This document shows positions 36,632 to 47,943 of a stretch of 64,000 nucleotides of DNA, one piece after another (position 1 is the first letter of the stretch; every line of letters starts with the position of its first letter). Under the pieces are notes generated by a model. The model had not been told where the DNA came from and searched no databases. It worked only from the letters and a program-made list of their open reading frames with translations. The DNA comes from Heterodera schachtii. Taxonomy: Eukaryota > Nematoda > Chromadorea > Rhabditida > Heteroderidae. The stretch lies in contig SIJG01000010.1 of assembly GCA_023374025.1 (NCBI GenBank), positions 2,470,754 through 2,534,753 of the forward strand, given 5' to 3'. A program made the position numbers and the translations under genes.

Positions 36632-37479
36632 AAAATCAAAAAATTTGGGATAATAATATTTTATGGGAACAATATTTTTTGGGCTAGTGAATTTAAAGGG
36701 TAGAAAAATATTTATGAATTAATAAATTACAAAAAAGAAAAATGTACATATTTCTTTCGGTCCATATGACTTTTCAGCTAAGTTCAATCCTTCTAAGTAT
36801 TTCAGTTTATTTCCATTTTTTTTTTCAAATTTCTGTTCTTGGTTAAATGCTAAAAAAATAAAATAGTGTAACTATTTTAAATTTTTGGAATGCTTTCTTA
36901 ATTTATTTAATGCACGTTTGCAGTTAATGGACCATATTTTTCTTCAAAATTCAATTTTTTATGATAAATTTCTTTGTTATTGCATAAGCAAATTTATTTT
37001 TTGATTATAATTTTTCTTGTGATTATTTTGCTTAATGTCCACTTTTTGGTTTGTTAAAAATTATTTTTATATGAATTTTTGAAGAAAAAACAATCAAACT
37101 CATTAAATTGAAAAAATACCAATATTAAAAAAGTGAATAACAAATGAATTAAAAGGAATTCTATTGTTTTGTCTAAATAAAATAAAATGAAATATCCAAT
37201 AATATGATAATATTCTAAAAATTAATTTCAATGGATCGCTCCAGAAGCAGAAAAATAAGAAGCTCAATTGATTAGAATTATAATTAATTTTATATTTTAA
37301 TGCAATTGAAATAAACGGAAAAAGAACAAAAAGATCCGCCGTCCAAATTATAAACAATAAATTAAAAATGTAAGATAATTCAACCTAACAAAAAAAAACG
37401 TAAAAATAATTATAAAAAATGATAAAATATTCTTAGAAATCTCGATTTTTGCTTTTATTTACTTTGTTTTTACTAACAA
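36632..37479. other. AT-rich stretch
   Basis: The + strand switches from A-rich to T-rich at about 36.75 kb. The minus frame at 37103-37357 is Phe/Ile-rich low-complexity and is not called. No other feature was recognised. Confidence 0.5.
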
Positions 37480-38032
37480 GGGAACATTCCCAACTGTAAG
37501 TCGGAAAACCTATGTAAATTTGGTATCATTGGATAGAGGAGGGTCGACTTCTATTGTGAATTTTTATTTTTAAGTGCCCATATCAAGAAGTGAAAAAGTT
37601 ATGGGGCCTCAAAAATCGAAAATTTGGCCAAAGGGCCCATTTCCAGCTTTGTTCACTTTCTGTTAATTCTGCAACTTTTATATTTGATTGTTTTTTGCTT
37701 ATTTTAATTAGTTAAAACTTGTAATACATTTTTTTATTCTAAAAAATGGTTTTTTAAATTGTTTAGTTATATTATACCTTAATTAAAATTTATTTATTTT
37801 CATGTTGGATTCGAACCCTGACCTCCAAAAATAGGAATTTAACCAACTGAGCCAACAATTTTGCTATTTTCCTTGAAAATCCAGCCAAATTTTCGATTTT
37901 TGAGGCCCCATAACTTTTTCATTTCTTGATATGGGCACTTAAAAATAAAAATTCACAATAGAAAGTCGCCCTCCTCTATCCAATGATACCAAATTTATAT
38001 AGGTTTTCCGACTTACAGTTGGGAATGTTCCC
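37480..38032. mobile_element. Foldback/MITE-like element with 149-bp inverted arms
   Basis: Arms 37480-37628 and 37884-38032 are reverse complements (paired coordinates sum to 75512 throughout) with about four differences. The ends read GGGAACATTCCC, and the arms include GTAAGTCGGAAAACC and AAAAATCGAAAATTTGGC. The 255-bp loop carries a tRNA-like sequence. There is no coding capacity. A clear target duplication was not found, so the exact mobile unit is inferred from the inverted repeat alone. Confidence 0.8.
37803..37857 (-). pseudogene. tRNA-like sequence with intact A and B boxes
   Basis: On the minus strand TGGCTCAGTTGG is an exact match to the Pol III A-box consensus TRGCNNAGYNGG, and GGTTCGAATCC matches the B-box GGTTCGANTCC. 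TGTTGG at the 5' side pairs with CCAACA at the 3' side, and TTCC/GGAG with a 7-nt loop TATTTTT resembles an anticodon arm (TTT in the loop). Box spacing is only about 25 nt, the D stem is incomplete and the T stem pairs poorly, so it is not a normal tRNA. A tRNA-derived (SINE-like) promoter or decayed tRNA in the foldback loop is the likeliest reading. Confidence 0.5.
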
Positions 38033-38073
38033 GTAAGTATATATGAGTTTTGTTTAATTTTATTTTGGAAAGT

Positions 38074-38500
38074 GTAAAGGGAAAATTTTTTTATGAATTT
38101 TTCCTCGAAAATGTCTCAAATTTTTTTGCCATATAATACTTATTGCTTTTTATTGAATCGAAAATTAATTACAAAAACAAAATAAAATTAGTTTAATGAT
38201 TATAAAATATTTATTTTATTTTATTTATTGTTTTCATTTTGCATTCATTTTTGTAAAATTAAAAATGCTCTTTTAAACGCATTTAATAATTGTAAATTCA
38301 TAATAAAAATGGAAATTAAATTTTATGGATGAAAGAAAGTATTTTTCCTACTAATTAGGCTATATAGGAAAAAAACATGTATTTTTTACATAAAAAAATG
38401 ATCCCTGATAATGAATCTAATATTTAAATAAATATGCTTTACCTGTTGCTAAAACAGCACGACGCAAATCAGTATTGGCTGCCAGAAATAGAGAAGAAAG
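38074..38500 (+). repeat. 427-bp direct repeat, copy 1
   Basis: Identical, apart from a few substitutions, to 40667-41093 with a constant offset of 2593 bp and no indels. It begins GTAAAGGGAAAATTTTTTTA and ends GAAATAGAGAAGAAAG. Its right end lies within the family B core. Confidence 0.93.
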
Positions 38501-38511
38501 AGACAATAAAT
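38395..38511 (-). repeat. Dispersed repeat family B, copy 3
   Basis: On the minus strand TTGTCTCTTTCTTCTCTATT leads into a GC-richer core (GGCAGCC, GCGTCGTGCTG) and then AT-rich DNA, matching copies at 16660 and 24400. One minus-strand frame reads as a short hydrophobic leader (SLSSLFLAA) followed by about 20 polar residues to a stop. No start codon was fixed. Confidence 0.65.
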
Positions 38512-39734
38512 GAATTGTTAACCATCTAAAATAGACAAATTTATAAAACAGTTTGGGCATCTTTCCAAATAGAACCGACAGTATTCTGTAGTCATGAAGA
38601 AATCGCTAAATTTCAAAAAAATAAATTTTAATCTTTTTAACTATTACTTGAATGTTGTTTATCTTAAAAGAAAATTAAAATATATTAACGAAACACAAAA
38701 TTGTAATTCGAGTCGTGGTAAATATTTTAATTTAATGAAATTCATTCTAATTTTGAATTTATTTTTTTTCTATATAAAATATTTCGTTTAAATGATTAAA
38801 ATGTTGATTGTTTGATTTTCATAAAAATAGTTAATTATGGATTTTAGACGAAATTTTGATTTTTTTTTGTTGTTTTTTTATATAAAATCAATAAGAAATA
38901 TATCAATACAGTATCTGATTCAATAATAACTAAATATAAAATTTTAGATATTGTTTACAATAAATAATTTCGGGAAACTTGTTGAAGGTTGGTCGTATTA
39001 ATTTAGATTGGAAAATCCATGTTTTATTATTTACTTTGAATATAACTTCTTTTGTATCTATTACTTTTTGTCTTTAAATCCAGAACATATATTTATATAT
39101 TTAAATGAAGATTGGAATTTATGAAATACATCATGAAATCTGTGGATATTTCCGACTTTTGAATTTCTTTTTTTCTTTTTTTATTAATTTCTTTATTATT
39201 TAAAAAATATATTCCTTTGGTATTTTTTCATTACAATTTTTGGTCAATTATAAAGATAAGGATAAACATATAAAACAGGACAATTCCAATGAATGTTTTA
39301 AGGAGAGAGAGGCCCCTGGGAGTGATAGGAAGGGGCGGCCCCTCGGCTCTGATTGGTTGAGCTCATAATGCCTTACAGCAGCACTATTTGACTAATATTA
39401 ATTTACATACTTGTTGAATTAGGTTATTATTACTATTTCTATAATTTCAATTCTCTGAAAAAATATTTTGTTTTATGAATTAAATTTGGCAAATAATTTT
39501 CTGAATAACAATTAATTATGTTTATGCTCTTCTTTTATAATTTATTATTATTAATGTTTATATGTGATGTCTCTTTTAAAAAATTTGCTTAAGCAAGTCA
39601 TTTTCATGCAGAAGTCATTTGAACATTGCAGGGTAAAAAAAAAAAATTTGAACAGATTCTATTCTTTTATTGTTTCATAAATAGAAATAAATAAATAATT
39701 TTTTTTTTATAAATCAATCATTTTCCACATTATT
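38512..39734. other. AT-rich stretch
   Basis: The 65-codon frame at 38594 is Lys/Asn/Phe-rich with no domain and is not called. A GC island lies at 39313-39362. No gene was recognised. Confidence 0.5.
39313..39362 (+). promoter_or_regulatory. GC island with GC-box and inverted CCAAT motifs (speculative)
   Basis: A 50-bp island in AT-rich DNA contains GGGGCGG, the palindromic flanks GGCCCCT and GGCCCCTCGG, and ATTGG (inverted CCAAT). Such motifs occur in animal promoters, but no transcript start or gene was recognised beside it; it could equally be a repeat core. Confidence 0.15.
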
Positions 39735-40085
39735 TTTTATGATTGATCATTAAGTTTTTTCATACATTTTCATAATTATTATTATATCATTTATTTAATT
39801 ATAGGTTCTATTTTAAAAAATAAATTTTCATTTTTAAATTTAATAATTTTTTTAATAAGTAAAAGAAAATTTGATTCATTATTATTATTTTATCAGTATG
39901 AATTGTGTAATTTATTAAACTATTATTTAATTTTATTTTCATGCTATTGGGTTTTTTCGCCTCCGCTGCGGTCGTTGCTGGCCCTTTTCTTATTAATAAA
40001 TGTATTTATCTATTGAGTATTACTTTTATTTTCTTCCCTTTTAAAATATTTAACGTTTATTAAATAAAATATGTGAACAACCAAT
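39735..40085 (+). repeat. Dispersed repeat family A, copy 4 (inverted relative to copies 1-3)
   Basis: Reverse complement of the arrangement at 1670-2000: TTTTCATAATTATTATTATAT block, TAATTTTATTTTCATG, GC-rich core 39941-39990, CTTATTAATAAATG, then the CACATATTTTAATAA counterpart at about 40065-40078. The core has no close match in the other copies although the flanks align well. Confidence 0.75.
39941..40063 (+). CDS. 40-residue ORF with signal-peptide-like start, inside family A repeat
   Basis: ATG 39941 opens a 40-codon frame to TAA 40061-40063. Residues 1-15 (MLLGFFASAAVVAGP) look like a secretory signal with an Ala/Gly region suited to cleavage; the remainder is hydrophobic with one Cys. 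Only the first 18 codons or so are GC-rich, which suggests the coding part is short or spliced onward. Corresponding cores in copies 1 and 3 are broken by stops and copy 5 lacks the ATG. It may be a first exon of a secreted protein family or a chance frame. Confidence 0.3.
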   Translation: MLLGFFASAAVVAGPFLINKCIYLLSITFIFFPFKIFNVY

Positions 40086-40666
40086 TAATGTTCTAAAAAA
40101 TGACAAAATTTGTTTTTACCAAGTGAAGAAATAGATTATTTTATCAATAGATTATATTATTATTAGCCATTTTTTTTATACGAAATGACCATTTATTTAT
40201 TATTGCAATTAATTTATTTTAATAAATCTAAAATTATTATTTTTTGTTTTGTATTCCATTTCATTTCCACAAAAACTTAATTCCTCATAATTAACCAAAA
40301 CTATCCCGTTTTAACAGGAAAAGACAGAATATAATTGGCAATTAATAGATTATTGTAATATTTGTATTAATTTGTTTTATTTCTATTATTATTATCTTTA
40401 ATTACGGTGATTATGTTGTCGATTTTAATTTTCAACTTTACTGATTAGCCGCAGAAATTTTCAAGTTGGATTCATTTATGCCTTTATTTAAAATGCTTAG
40501 AATTTTGGTAATTTGAATTAAATTAAATAATTGAGTAAGTGGTCAACCACGGTCGCATCCTTACCAATAACATTTGTACTCTTTTTTGTCATTAAAAATT
40601 TTTGTTTTTTTATTATTACTCTAATTATTTTAAGTAACAATAGATTTTTAAAGTGCAAATTAATTA

Positions 40667-41093
40667 GTAAAGGGAAAATTTTTTTATGAATTTTTCCTCG
40701 AAAATGTCCCAAATTTTTTTGCCATATAATACTTATTGCTTTTTATTGAATCGAAAATTAATTACAAAAACAAAATAAAATTAGTTTAATGACTATAAAA
40801 TATTTATTTTATTTTATTTATTGTTTTCATTTTGCATTCATTTTTGTAAAATTAAAAATGCTCTTTTAAACGCATTTAATAATTGTAAATTCATAATAAA
40901 AATGGAAATTAAATTTTATGGATGAAAGAAAGTATTTTTCCTACTAATTAGGCTATATAGGAAAAAAACATGTATTTTTTACATAAAAAAATGATCCCTG
41001 ATAATGAATCTAATATTTAAATAAATATGCTTTACCTGTTGCTAAAACAGCACGACGCAAATCAGTATTGGCTGCCAGAAATAGAGAAGAAAG
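40667..41093 (+). repeat. 427-bp direct repeat, copy 2
   Basis: Near-identical to 38074-38500. After AAGAAAG the two copies diverge abruptly (copy 1 continues AGACAATAAATG, copy 2 TAACGGAAATAAAG), so this copy truncates the family B core. Confidence 0.93.
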
Positions 41094-41189
41094 TAACGGA
41101 AATAAAGTAATTTTCAAAAAAATGTAATATGCGTTGTGTATTTAGGATAAAAAAGAAATAAAAATAAAAGCATATAAAATTATTATTAG

Positions 41190-41290
41190 ATTTGCACGGG
41201 ACCGAGACCGGGTCAGAAATTCCCGGGGTTTTCAGTCGAGGTCCCAGTCCCGGTTTTTGAAAAAAATGAAATCCCGGTACCGGTATCGGA
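41190..41290. mobile_element. hAT-like terminal remnant, GGGACCG-rich
   Basis: A GC-rich block of repeated CGGGACCG, CCCGG and CCGGTACCGG motifs starts GCACGGGACCGAGACCGGG. It resembles the end at 54240-54265 read in reverse (TTGTACGGGACCGGGAATT). No partner end or target duplication was found. The 79-codon minus frame running through it is not a gene. Confidence 0.4.
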
Positions 41291-41329
41291 ATAATTGTCA
41301 AGTGAAAATTGCGCTTTTAGGAAACGCGC

Positions 41330-44300
41330 TGGCACCTCGCTAATGGCTAAATTAAATAAAAACACAAAAATAAATTTATATATAAATATAAAAATGGATA
41401 AGTAAATTCGTAATAAAAATTTATATTAACCAAAAATTAAATCAAAATTTGTGTCCGTTGTCTTGAAAAGAAAATTTAAAATTGAACAATAATTTAAAAA
41501 TATATTAAGGATGACAGAGAAAAGATGACTTAAAAAATGAACTTTAATGCTGTTTTTCATGAATTCAATAAATTTGCGAATGCCGCCAAAAATCATAATA
41601 TTATAAAAATTTTCAATTAAAATAGAGCGAGAAAATGAATATATGAATAAATCAAATATGCAATATTATGATAAATAAAAATAAAATACTAAAACAAATA
41701 GCGATATGAAGATAAATTTTATTTAATGCATTCTCGATTCTCTAATCTAAATTTGACGAAAAAACTGAATTGTATCAAAAATGATCAAATATTGTATTGT
41801 GTAACATAAATGAAATCTACTTTTGAGCCTAATTTTCAAAAAATAATAGACATTTAATATGATACCAAATTTAGTAATTTTAATCAACTAAGAATAGGAT
41901 AAATAATTGATTAAATACGGGATCAAGCTCATTAATTTTTTATTTTGAAGAATTTTTTATCTGAGAAGTCATTCAGTATTACATAAACAAATTTCATTTC
42001 TATTACAGGGTTGCTATTCAAAATATTTTTAAATAAAAATATTTTTTATTAACTATAAATAAATAAAACCTCAAATAACATTTTATTTTTATAATCTTAA
42101 AATCATTATATGAATAAATGAAAATATTATAAACAAACAACTCAATTATCAATTTAGCAATTATGAATTTATTAAGAAAAATTTCAAATTAATAATTATT
42201 AATAAAGCAATGTAAATTAATGTGAATAAATAAATAATTAATTGATTAACGCATTAATACAATTTTCCGTGATTAAGCTGAGAAGTTAAAAAACTTAAAC
42301 ATCATTTAGCACACTTATTGAAATACACAAAATGTATTTATTCAAAAACCAAAATAAAAGAGTAAAATACTTTATTATTTGTTTTATTATTAATGATTAT
42401 TAGATAAAATTGTTTAATAAAAAAAACATAGATTAGTAATAAGGGACAATATAAAAAAACATTTCAATATTGAATTAAAAAGTTTTAACGCAAGTTAAAC
42501 TTATTAAACAACAAATATTAAATACTAATAAGCATACAATTCAAAATGTAATAAGTTAAGAGATTGACAATGCTTGTCTGGCTAATTAAATAAATATAAT
42601 AATATTTATTTAAGATGGCGATTTATAATGTTTCGGTGTCAAAAAATAGCTGAAAAACAATATATAATTAGAAGCAATAATTATAAGTAAATTATGCAAG
42701 TTAATTCATAAAAATTAAATGATTAAAAAGTTTCTTTAAAACATAAATTTATTTAAAATTATAGCAGAACTGCGGCACTTTATTAATAGCGATTCATATT
42801 TAATGCTTCATTAATAATAGTTATAACAGATTATTTTTTGTCCTGATCTATTTATTTTATTATTAATGGTATTTGATTTTCATTTTTTTATTATTAATTC
42901 TTTGAAAAATAAAAAGAAATTATTTATTTTGCAATTTTATTTTAATTTTCTTTTCTGTTAAATTATTGGTTTAACTTTAGAGCTCACTTTGTTAAATTAA
43001 AATTTTTTGTTTTATATTTAAATTTTTACGCAAAATCTATTCTATTTAATTTATTTGATATTAAGTTTCTCGCGGATTTCCAGGAAAATGTTTTGATAAT
43101 GAATATAGTGCAAATAATTCAGGATATTTTGTTCATTAATTTTTCTATTTTTTATTTCTTTTACATATATTTCATCTTTTGGTAGTTTCAGATTTCTCGT
43201 TTGAGTGATGATAGTTCAATTAAGACTCATAAGTATTTAAATATTTATTCGTATTTTGTTTAATATTATATATTTTTCATTATCTTTTTTAAATAAATAA
43301 TTAAGATTATTTATGTCAAAAAATAAATAAATGTTGTAGATACTCTACTGAGTTTCTTTCATGGACTAATTAAAAATGTTAGTTTTTGATTTTTAAGTTG
43401 CTTTAATCATTTATGAATTTGTGTAAATTCAATTATATAAACCTTCTTTTTTGATCCCTGATTATTAAAAGCAAATTCAATAAAATCTTTTTAAGTACAT
43501 TTTCTTAAATAAAATATAATAAAATATGAAATTAGAAAATATTTATAAGCCTTTCAATTAATTAAATTGAAGTTTATTTTTAGGATCAATTATGATTTTA
43601 ATTTTGAATATATTATTATTTATTATTTGTATTTCTCTCAATTAATTCTTTCGTTTAGTTAATATTTATTGCATCTTTAAACTTTTTTAAATTAAAAACA
43701 ACTAAATTTTATCATTTATAATTCAATAATTAATTAACACAAAAAACTTTTATACAAAAAACGTTTTCTTTGTTTTAATTAATTAATTTATATAATCTTA
43801 CTAAAGATTAATATAATAGAGATTCGAATAAAATTATTAAATTTATTATTTTTTTCTTAGGATGAATTCTCATGATTTTCTCATCGAGCTGCGAATTTAT
43901 TTTAAAAAATTGTACAAATTAATTTGCGTTTCTTTGTTTATAGAAAAAGAACTATTAAAAATTTAATTTATGAAAATATTTCACTTTAATAATAAATCCT
44001 ATATTTTAAAAAATATTAAAAAAAATTTAAGTATATTTTATTATTGCGTATATAAAAATAATTTTCGCCACTGATTTTTATAATGCAAATGTATTTATGC
44101 ATTCATTGAAATTTATTTTTTCACAAATATTTATTTAAATGTTTTGAAAATATTTCAATTTTAAAGTATTAATTGATTTTTTATTTTTTTTATTTGAAAT
44201 AATTTATTTTTATTGCTTTTTGGTTTTATTCTTTTATCTCATGTTTTTAATCCATTATTTGATGCTTTGCTTCATTCACTTAATTTATTTTTGTTGAAAT

Positions 44301-44518
44301 AATATTTTAAAAAATTAAATCGATTATTTATTTTCATTTATGCTTTGGTTTAAAACTTTTTGATGAAGATTTTTGTTGATACAAAATCATTTAGATTATT
44401 TAGATTATTAGCCCAAACATTAAATTCATTTATTTTTTTTAATTAAAAAACTCCATTTTTAATAAATTTTGTATATTATGAATACTTTATGTAGAATTAT
44501 CTTCTCTACTTTTACACT
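41330..44518. other. AT-rich stretch with no recognised gene
   Basis: A-rich on the + strand to about 42.8 kb and T-rich afterwards. No frame of protein-like composition or repeat end was seen. Confidence 0.5.
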
Positions 44519-44635
44519 ATGTATTTGAAAAATTTGGTTATTTCCTCCAATATTTTATTACTCTTTAAAGGTGATGCTTGTAAAGGGTGCGAAGACATTT
44601 TCCGAATTTTTTATAAAACTTCTTTTTGTATTTAA
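44519..44635 (+). CDS. Hypothetical 38-residue secreted-type peptide, doubtful
   Basis: ATG 44519 opens 38 codons to TAA 44633-44635. A hydrophobic N-terminal part (LVISSNILLLF) is followed by a charged segment with a CxxC pair (DACKGCEDIF) and a third Cys near the end. The DNA is locally GC-richer than its surroundings. No family was recognised; a short frame like this can arise by chance in AT-rich DNA. Confidence 0.22.
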   Translation: MYLKNLVISSNILLLFKGDACKGCEDIFRIFYKTSFCI

Positions 44636-44769
44636 AATTTCAGTTTTTTTTCTCTAATGCTTTGCAACTATCGTAATATATATATATTATAAAATATTTT
44701 TATTAGTTTAATCATATTATTAGTTTTTCCTTTTTATTGTAAATTTATCGCTGCCTAATTATTTTCATA

Positions 44770-44900
44770 TCTTATCTCTGTGTTTCCGGGATTCGTCGGC
44801 TCGGCGTCGCTTCTATATTAATAAATGCATTTTTTCCTGTTAATTAAATGCAAATTCAATAAATTGTTCTTGTTTGCCATTTTAAATAGCTATGTGATTC
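44770..44900 (+). repeat. Dispersed repeat family A, copy 5
   Basis: Flanks ATTTTCATA and TATATTAATAAATGCATTT with a downstream GCCATTTTAAATA block match the inverted arrangement of copy 4. The GC-rich core (44781-44813) contains GGATTCGTCGG, shared with copy 3, followed by CTCGGCGTCGC. The ATG of copy 4 is ATA here. Confidence 0.65.
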
Positions 44901-47136
44901 GTATTTTAATTTTAATTTTTTCTAATTTTATTTAGTCATTAGCGAAATCTAATTTCTTTCAAATATTTGATTTTTCATGTTAATAAATTGGAATTAATAT
45001 TAATTTTATTTCTCTTTTTTCCCTTCTGTTTACACTAATTATATTAATAATCAATCAACCTTTTTTTCATTAAAACATCTTTTTCAAATAATTTGATAAT
45101 TTTTTTTATAAATATTCTTGTTTATAATGTTTTATCTTTGAGTTTTAAGATTTAAAATCCAATACATAATTAATTATAATACAAATAAGAGTATTGAAGT
45201 ATAAAATATTTAAAATTTAAAGATAAACTCCTTTATTCTTTTTTCTTTAGTCTATTATAATTCTCAAATTTATTAATAAATTGTATAATTTATACTTTTA
45301 ATTAATAATAGTTGTTTATTTATGAAATAATTATAGAATTATTTATTTTAAAACATGAAAATTTGACACATGATATTATTAATTGATAAAAAAATTTTCA
45401 CTTCATTAAGTAATTATTTATATTTATTATTCTTTATTTATTTTTGATTTTATAATTTTATTCGACTCGAGTTTCAATTATTTATTCATTGCTAAATTAT
45501 GTACTTTTAAATATTGTCTCTACCTTTTTATATGATTAAACTGTATGCTCGCTCAGAAGAGGAATTGAAAGTTTTTGAACTAAAATAATTTATTATTGAA
45601 TTAACTTCATTAAGCCGCTAATTTTCTTGTTTTTCTTTCAAAAATCACGTACGAATATTATTCCTTGGTTTTTCTGGTTCGCTTATCACAAATCCGTCGT
45701 CCATTTTGAAACAAAATGTTAAGCACAGCACTATTTAATTTTTCCATTCCTTTTTAAATTTTAATTTTGACGAATAATTTTTGATTATTACCTTTAATTG
45801 ATTGACATATACACTAATCCAACTACTTGGGCAATTGAAATTTTATAAGCTTTTCATATTCTAAAAACTAGTGTATTAGTGATTTGTTCATAAAATACTA
45901 TAGATTATTTTCTTGTAAAATAATTATAAAAAAAAATAAAATTAAAACTATTATTATTTCAATTATTTATTTTCGCTTGTAGGTTTGAAAATTGGTTCCT
46001 TCCTTTAAGCTTCAAAATTAAATGTTTTTTATTAATAAAAATAAATAATTTTTCAATAAGTTCAGTAATAATATTTTAAATTTTTTATAGATGATATTAT
46101 TTATAATTTTTTTTTATATAAAAAATTTAAATTGTCATTATATATAGCCTTATAATGAATATCATGTAATAATTATTCTGCAAGTTAAATTTTTTTTTTC
46201 GTTTTTAATTAGTTTTATTAATAAGCTTAATTTGAAATAATTTCCCTTTTCTTCATTTAAAGAGATTTTTTATTTACTTAATTTATTTAATTATTTAATT
46301 TAAAACTTTTCTTGTTCAATAGTCTCTTGATATACACGTGATTAAAACCAGTTTATAATCCATTTGTAAATATTTTTAATTCCTTAAATTATAAATATTT
46401 CCTTTGATGAAATCTGAAGCAACTATGAATAAAAATAAAATAAACTTTGAATATGTAAAAATAATATATGCAAACATTTAAAAAAAAATAAAAACATTTA
46501 ATAATAATAATAATTGTATATATAATTTTAAAGCTAAAATAATTTTATGTATTAAGTTATTTACATATAGACATTTGGGATAAATAATAAATAATTTTTA
46601 TTATCATCCTAATTAAAAAATTATTTAAAGCCATAAAACCAGAAATTAGATTTATTAAAAAAACAATATTATTTATTTATTAAAAACAAATTAACCGATG
46701 ACAAATTGGCAATAATTAAATATTTTATATAAGGATATTTAATTTGTGAAAAAATGTCAGAATGTATTTATTAAAAAAAAAAAATATTATATAAAATATA
46801 TGAAATTATTAAAATTAAGAAATTATATCAAAAAAAAAAAATTTTAATTACAAGTAATAAACTTTTCAATAAATAATATAAAATTAATTTAATTTTACTA
46901 AAAGTTAGAATGATCGGTTTCAATAAGAATATATTTATAATTATTTTTTTCTTGTATTTTTTAAATTAATCAAAATAATAAATATAACATATCCTTTTTA
47001 AATATTTTTATTTTATTTACGTAAAAATAAAAATTTTTATCATTTTAATAAGTTAAAAGGATTAAAAGAAGAACATAATCATTATTTTATTTTTGTGTTT
47101 ATTTTATTTTTAAGTTTCCAATGCTCTTATAACTGA
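44901..47136. other. AT-rich stretch, mostly T-rich
   Basis: A short segment at 45541-45588 has a protein-like 14-codon frame (RSEEELKVFELK then stop), and a GC-richer patch lies at 45645-45720. Neither supports a gene call. The last 600 bases are low-complexity. Confidence 0.45.
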
Positions 47137-47144
47137 ATGCTAAT

Positions 47145-47283
47145 CGTGGTGAGACGAACCGAAAATAGTCTCAGTGTGGGCGAACCGAAAATGGTCTCAG
47201 TGTGGGCGAACCGAAAAACTGTCTCAGTGCGGGCGAACCGAAAATAGTCTCAGTGTGGGCGAACCGCAAATAGTCTCAGTGTG
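47145..47283 (+). repeat. Tandem 26-bp repeat, 5 units (left end array)
   Basis: Five units of the form GGCGAACCGAAAATAGTCTC plus AGTGTG. Unit 2 has TGGTC, unit 3 has ACTGTC with GTGCG, and unit 5 has CCGCAAAT. The outermost unit is GTGGTGAGACGAACCG. A further degenerate unit (CGTGGTGAGTCG, then GCTCAGTG) lies at about 47352-47384. Confidence 0.93.
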
Positions 47284-47454
47284 AATAAAAAGATTTAAAT
47301 TTAATTATACGATTCACTAAATCATATAATTATATTTTTTTAATTTTCCACCGTGGTGAGTCGTTCCACAAAAAAAGCTCAGTGATTGATAAAATAAAAA
47401 TTTAATTTAAAATATTAATTTTGAACTGTAAATATAATTTCGATTTAATTTTTA

Positions 47455-47646
47455 TTTATAATTTTTATTACAAAACTAAAAAAGGAAAAATTCAAAAATT
47501 AATTGAACACAATTGATAAGGTGCTAATTTTCTTTGCATTTCATGTAAAGAATTTATAATTTTTATTACAAAACTAGAATGGAAAATTCACAAATTAATT
47601 GAACACAATTGATAAGGTGCTAATTTTCTTTGCATTTCATGTAAAG
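47455..47646 (+). repeat. 95-bp tandem duplication inside the Foldback-like element
   Basis: 47455-47550 and 47553-47646 share TTTATAATTTTTATTACAAA, TTAATTGAACACAATTGATA and TTTCTTTGCATTTCATGTAA with a few differences near AAACTAAAAAAGG / AAACTAGAATGG. Confidence 0.9.
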
Positions 47647-47781
47647 ATTTTATAATTTTGATTCCCGAAATAGCGAAAATTGATAACATAAGAATGTCAT
47701 AGTAAAATCTGAGTATTTAAGCTAATTTTATTAATCTATAATTCAAAAAATTTAATTAAATAATCCCTCCCAATCGCAACA

Positions 47782-47943
47782 ATGCATCCAATCAAAAAAA
47801 TTTTATTTTTGTACCTTATACTTTACCAAAGTGTCAAAATCGAACAAAAACCGGTACATCGTCGTGCTATCCTCACTGTTTTAGCAATTGCGGTATTTCC
47901 TCCAGTTCGGTTCCTTTCCAATTATAAAAACAGTTTTTGTTAA
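47782..47943 (+). CDS. 53-residue ORF with hydrophobic leader, inside the Foldback-like element
   Basis: ATG 47782 (context AACAATGC) opens 53 codons to TAA 47941-47943. Residues 4-15 (IKKILFLYLILY) are a basic-plus-hydrophobic leader like a signal peptide, then a polar stretch with HRR and a second hydrophobic stretch (AILTVLAIAVFPP). The last 60 bases overlap the end of the minus-strand gene. No family was recognised. Only one of the two overlapping frames need be real. Confidence 0.3.
   Translation: MHPIKKILFLYLILYQSVKIEQKPVHRRAILTVLAIAVFPPVRFLSNYKNSFC

Noticed and set aside
37803..37857. A functional tRNA gene
   Set aside because: A and B boxes are exact, but the box spacing is too short, the D stem is incomplete and the T stem has only two good pairs.
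39313..39362. Strong promoter call for the GC island with GC-box and CCAAT motifs
   Set aside because: No gene or transcript start is recognisable nearby and short GC islands recur in this window as repeat cores; kept only as a low-confidence note.
41062..41301. 79-codon minus-strand frame rich in Pro and Gly at its start
   Set aside because: It runs through a GC-rich hAT-like terminal block and then homopolymer-rich DNA; the Pro/Gly content comes from repeated CCCGG motifs.
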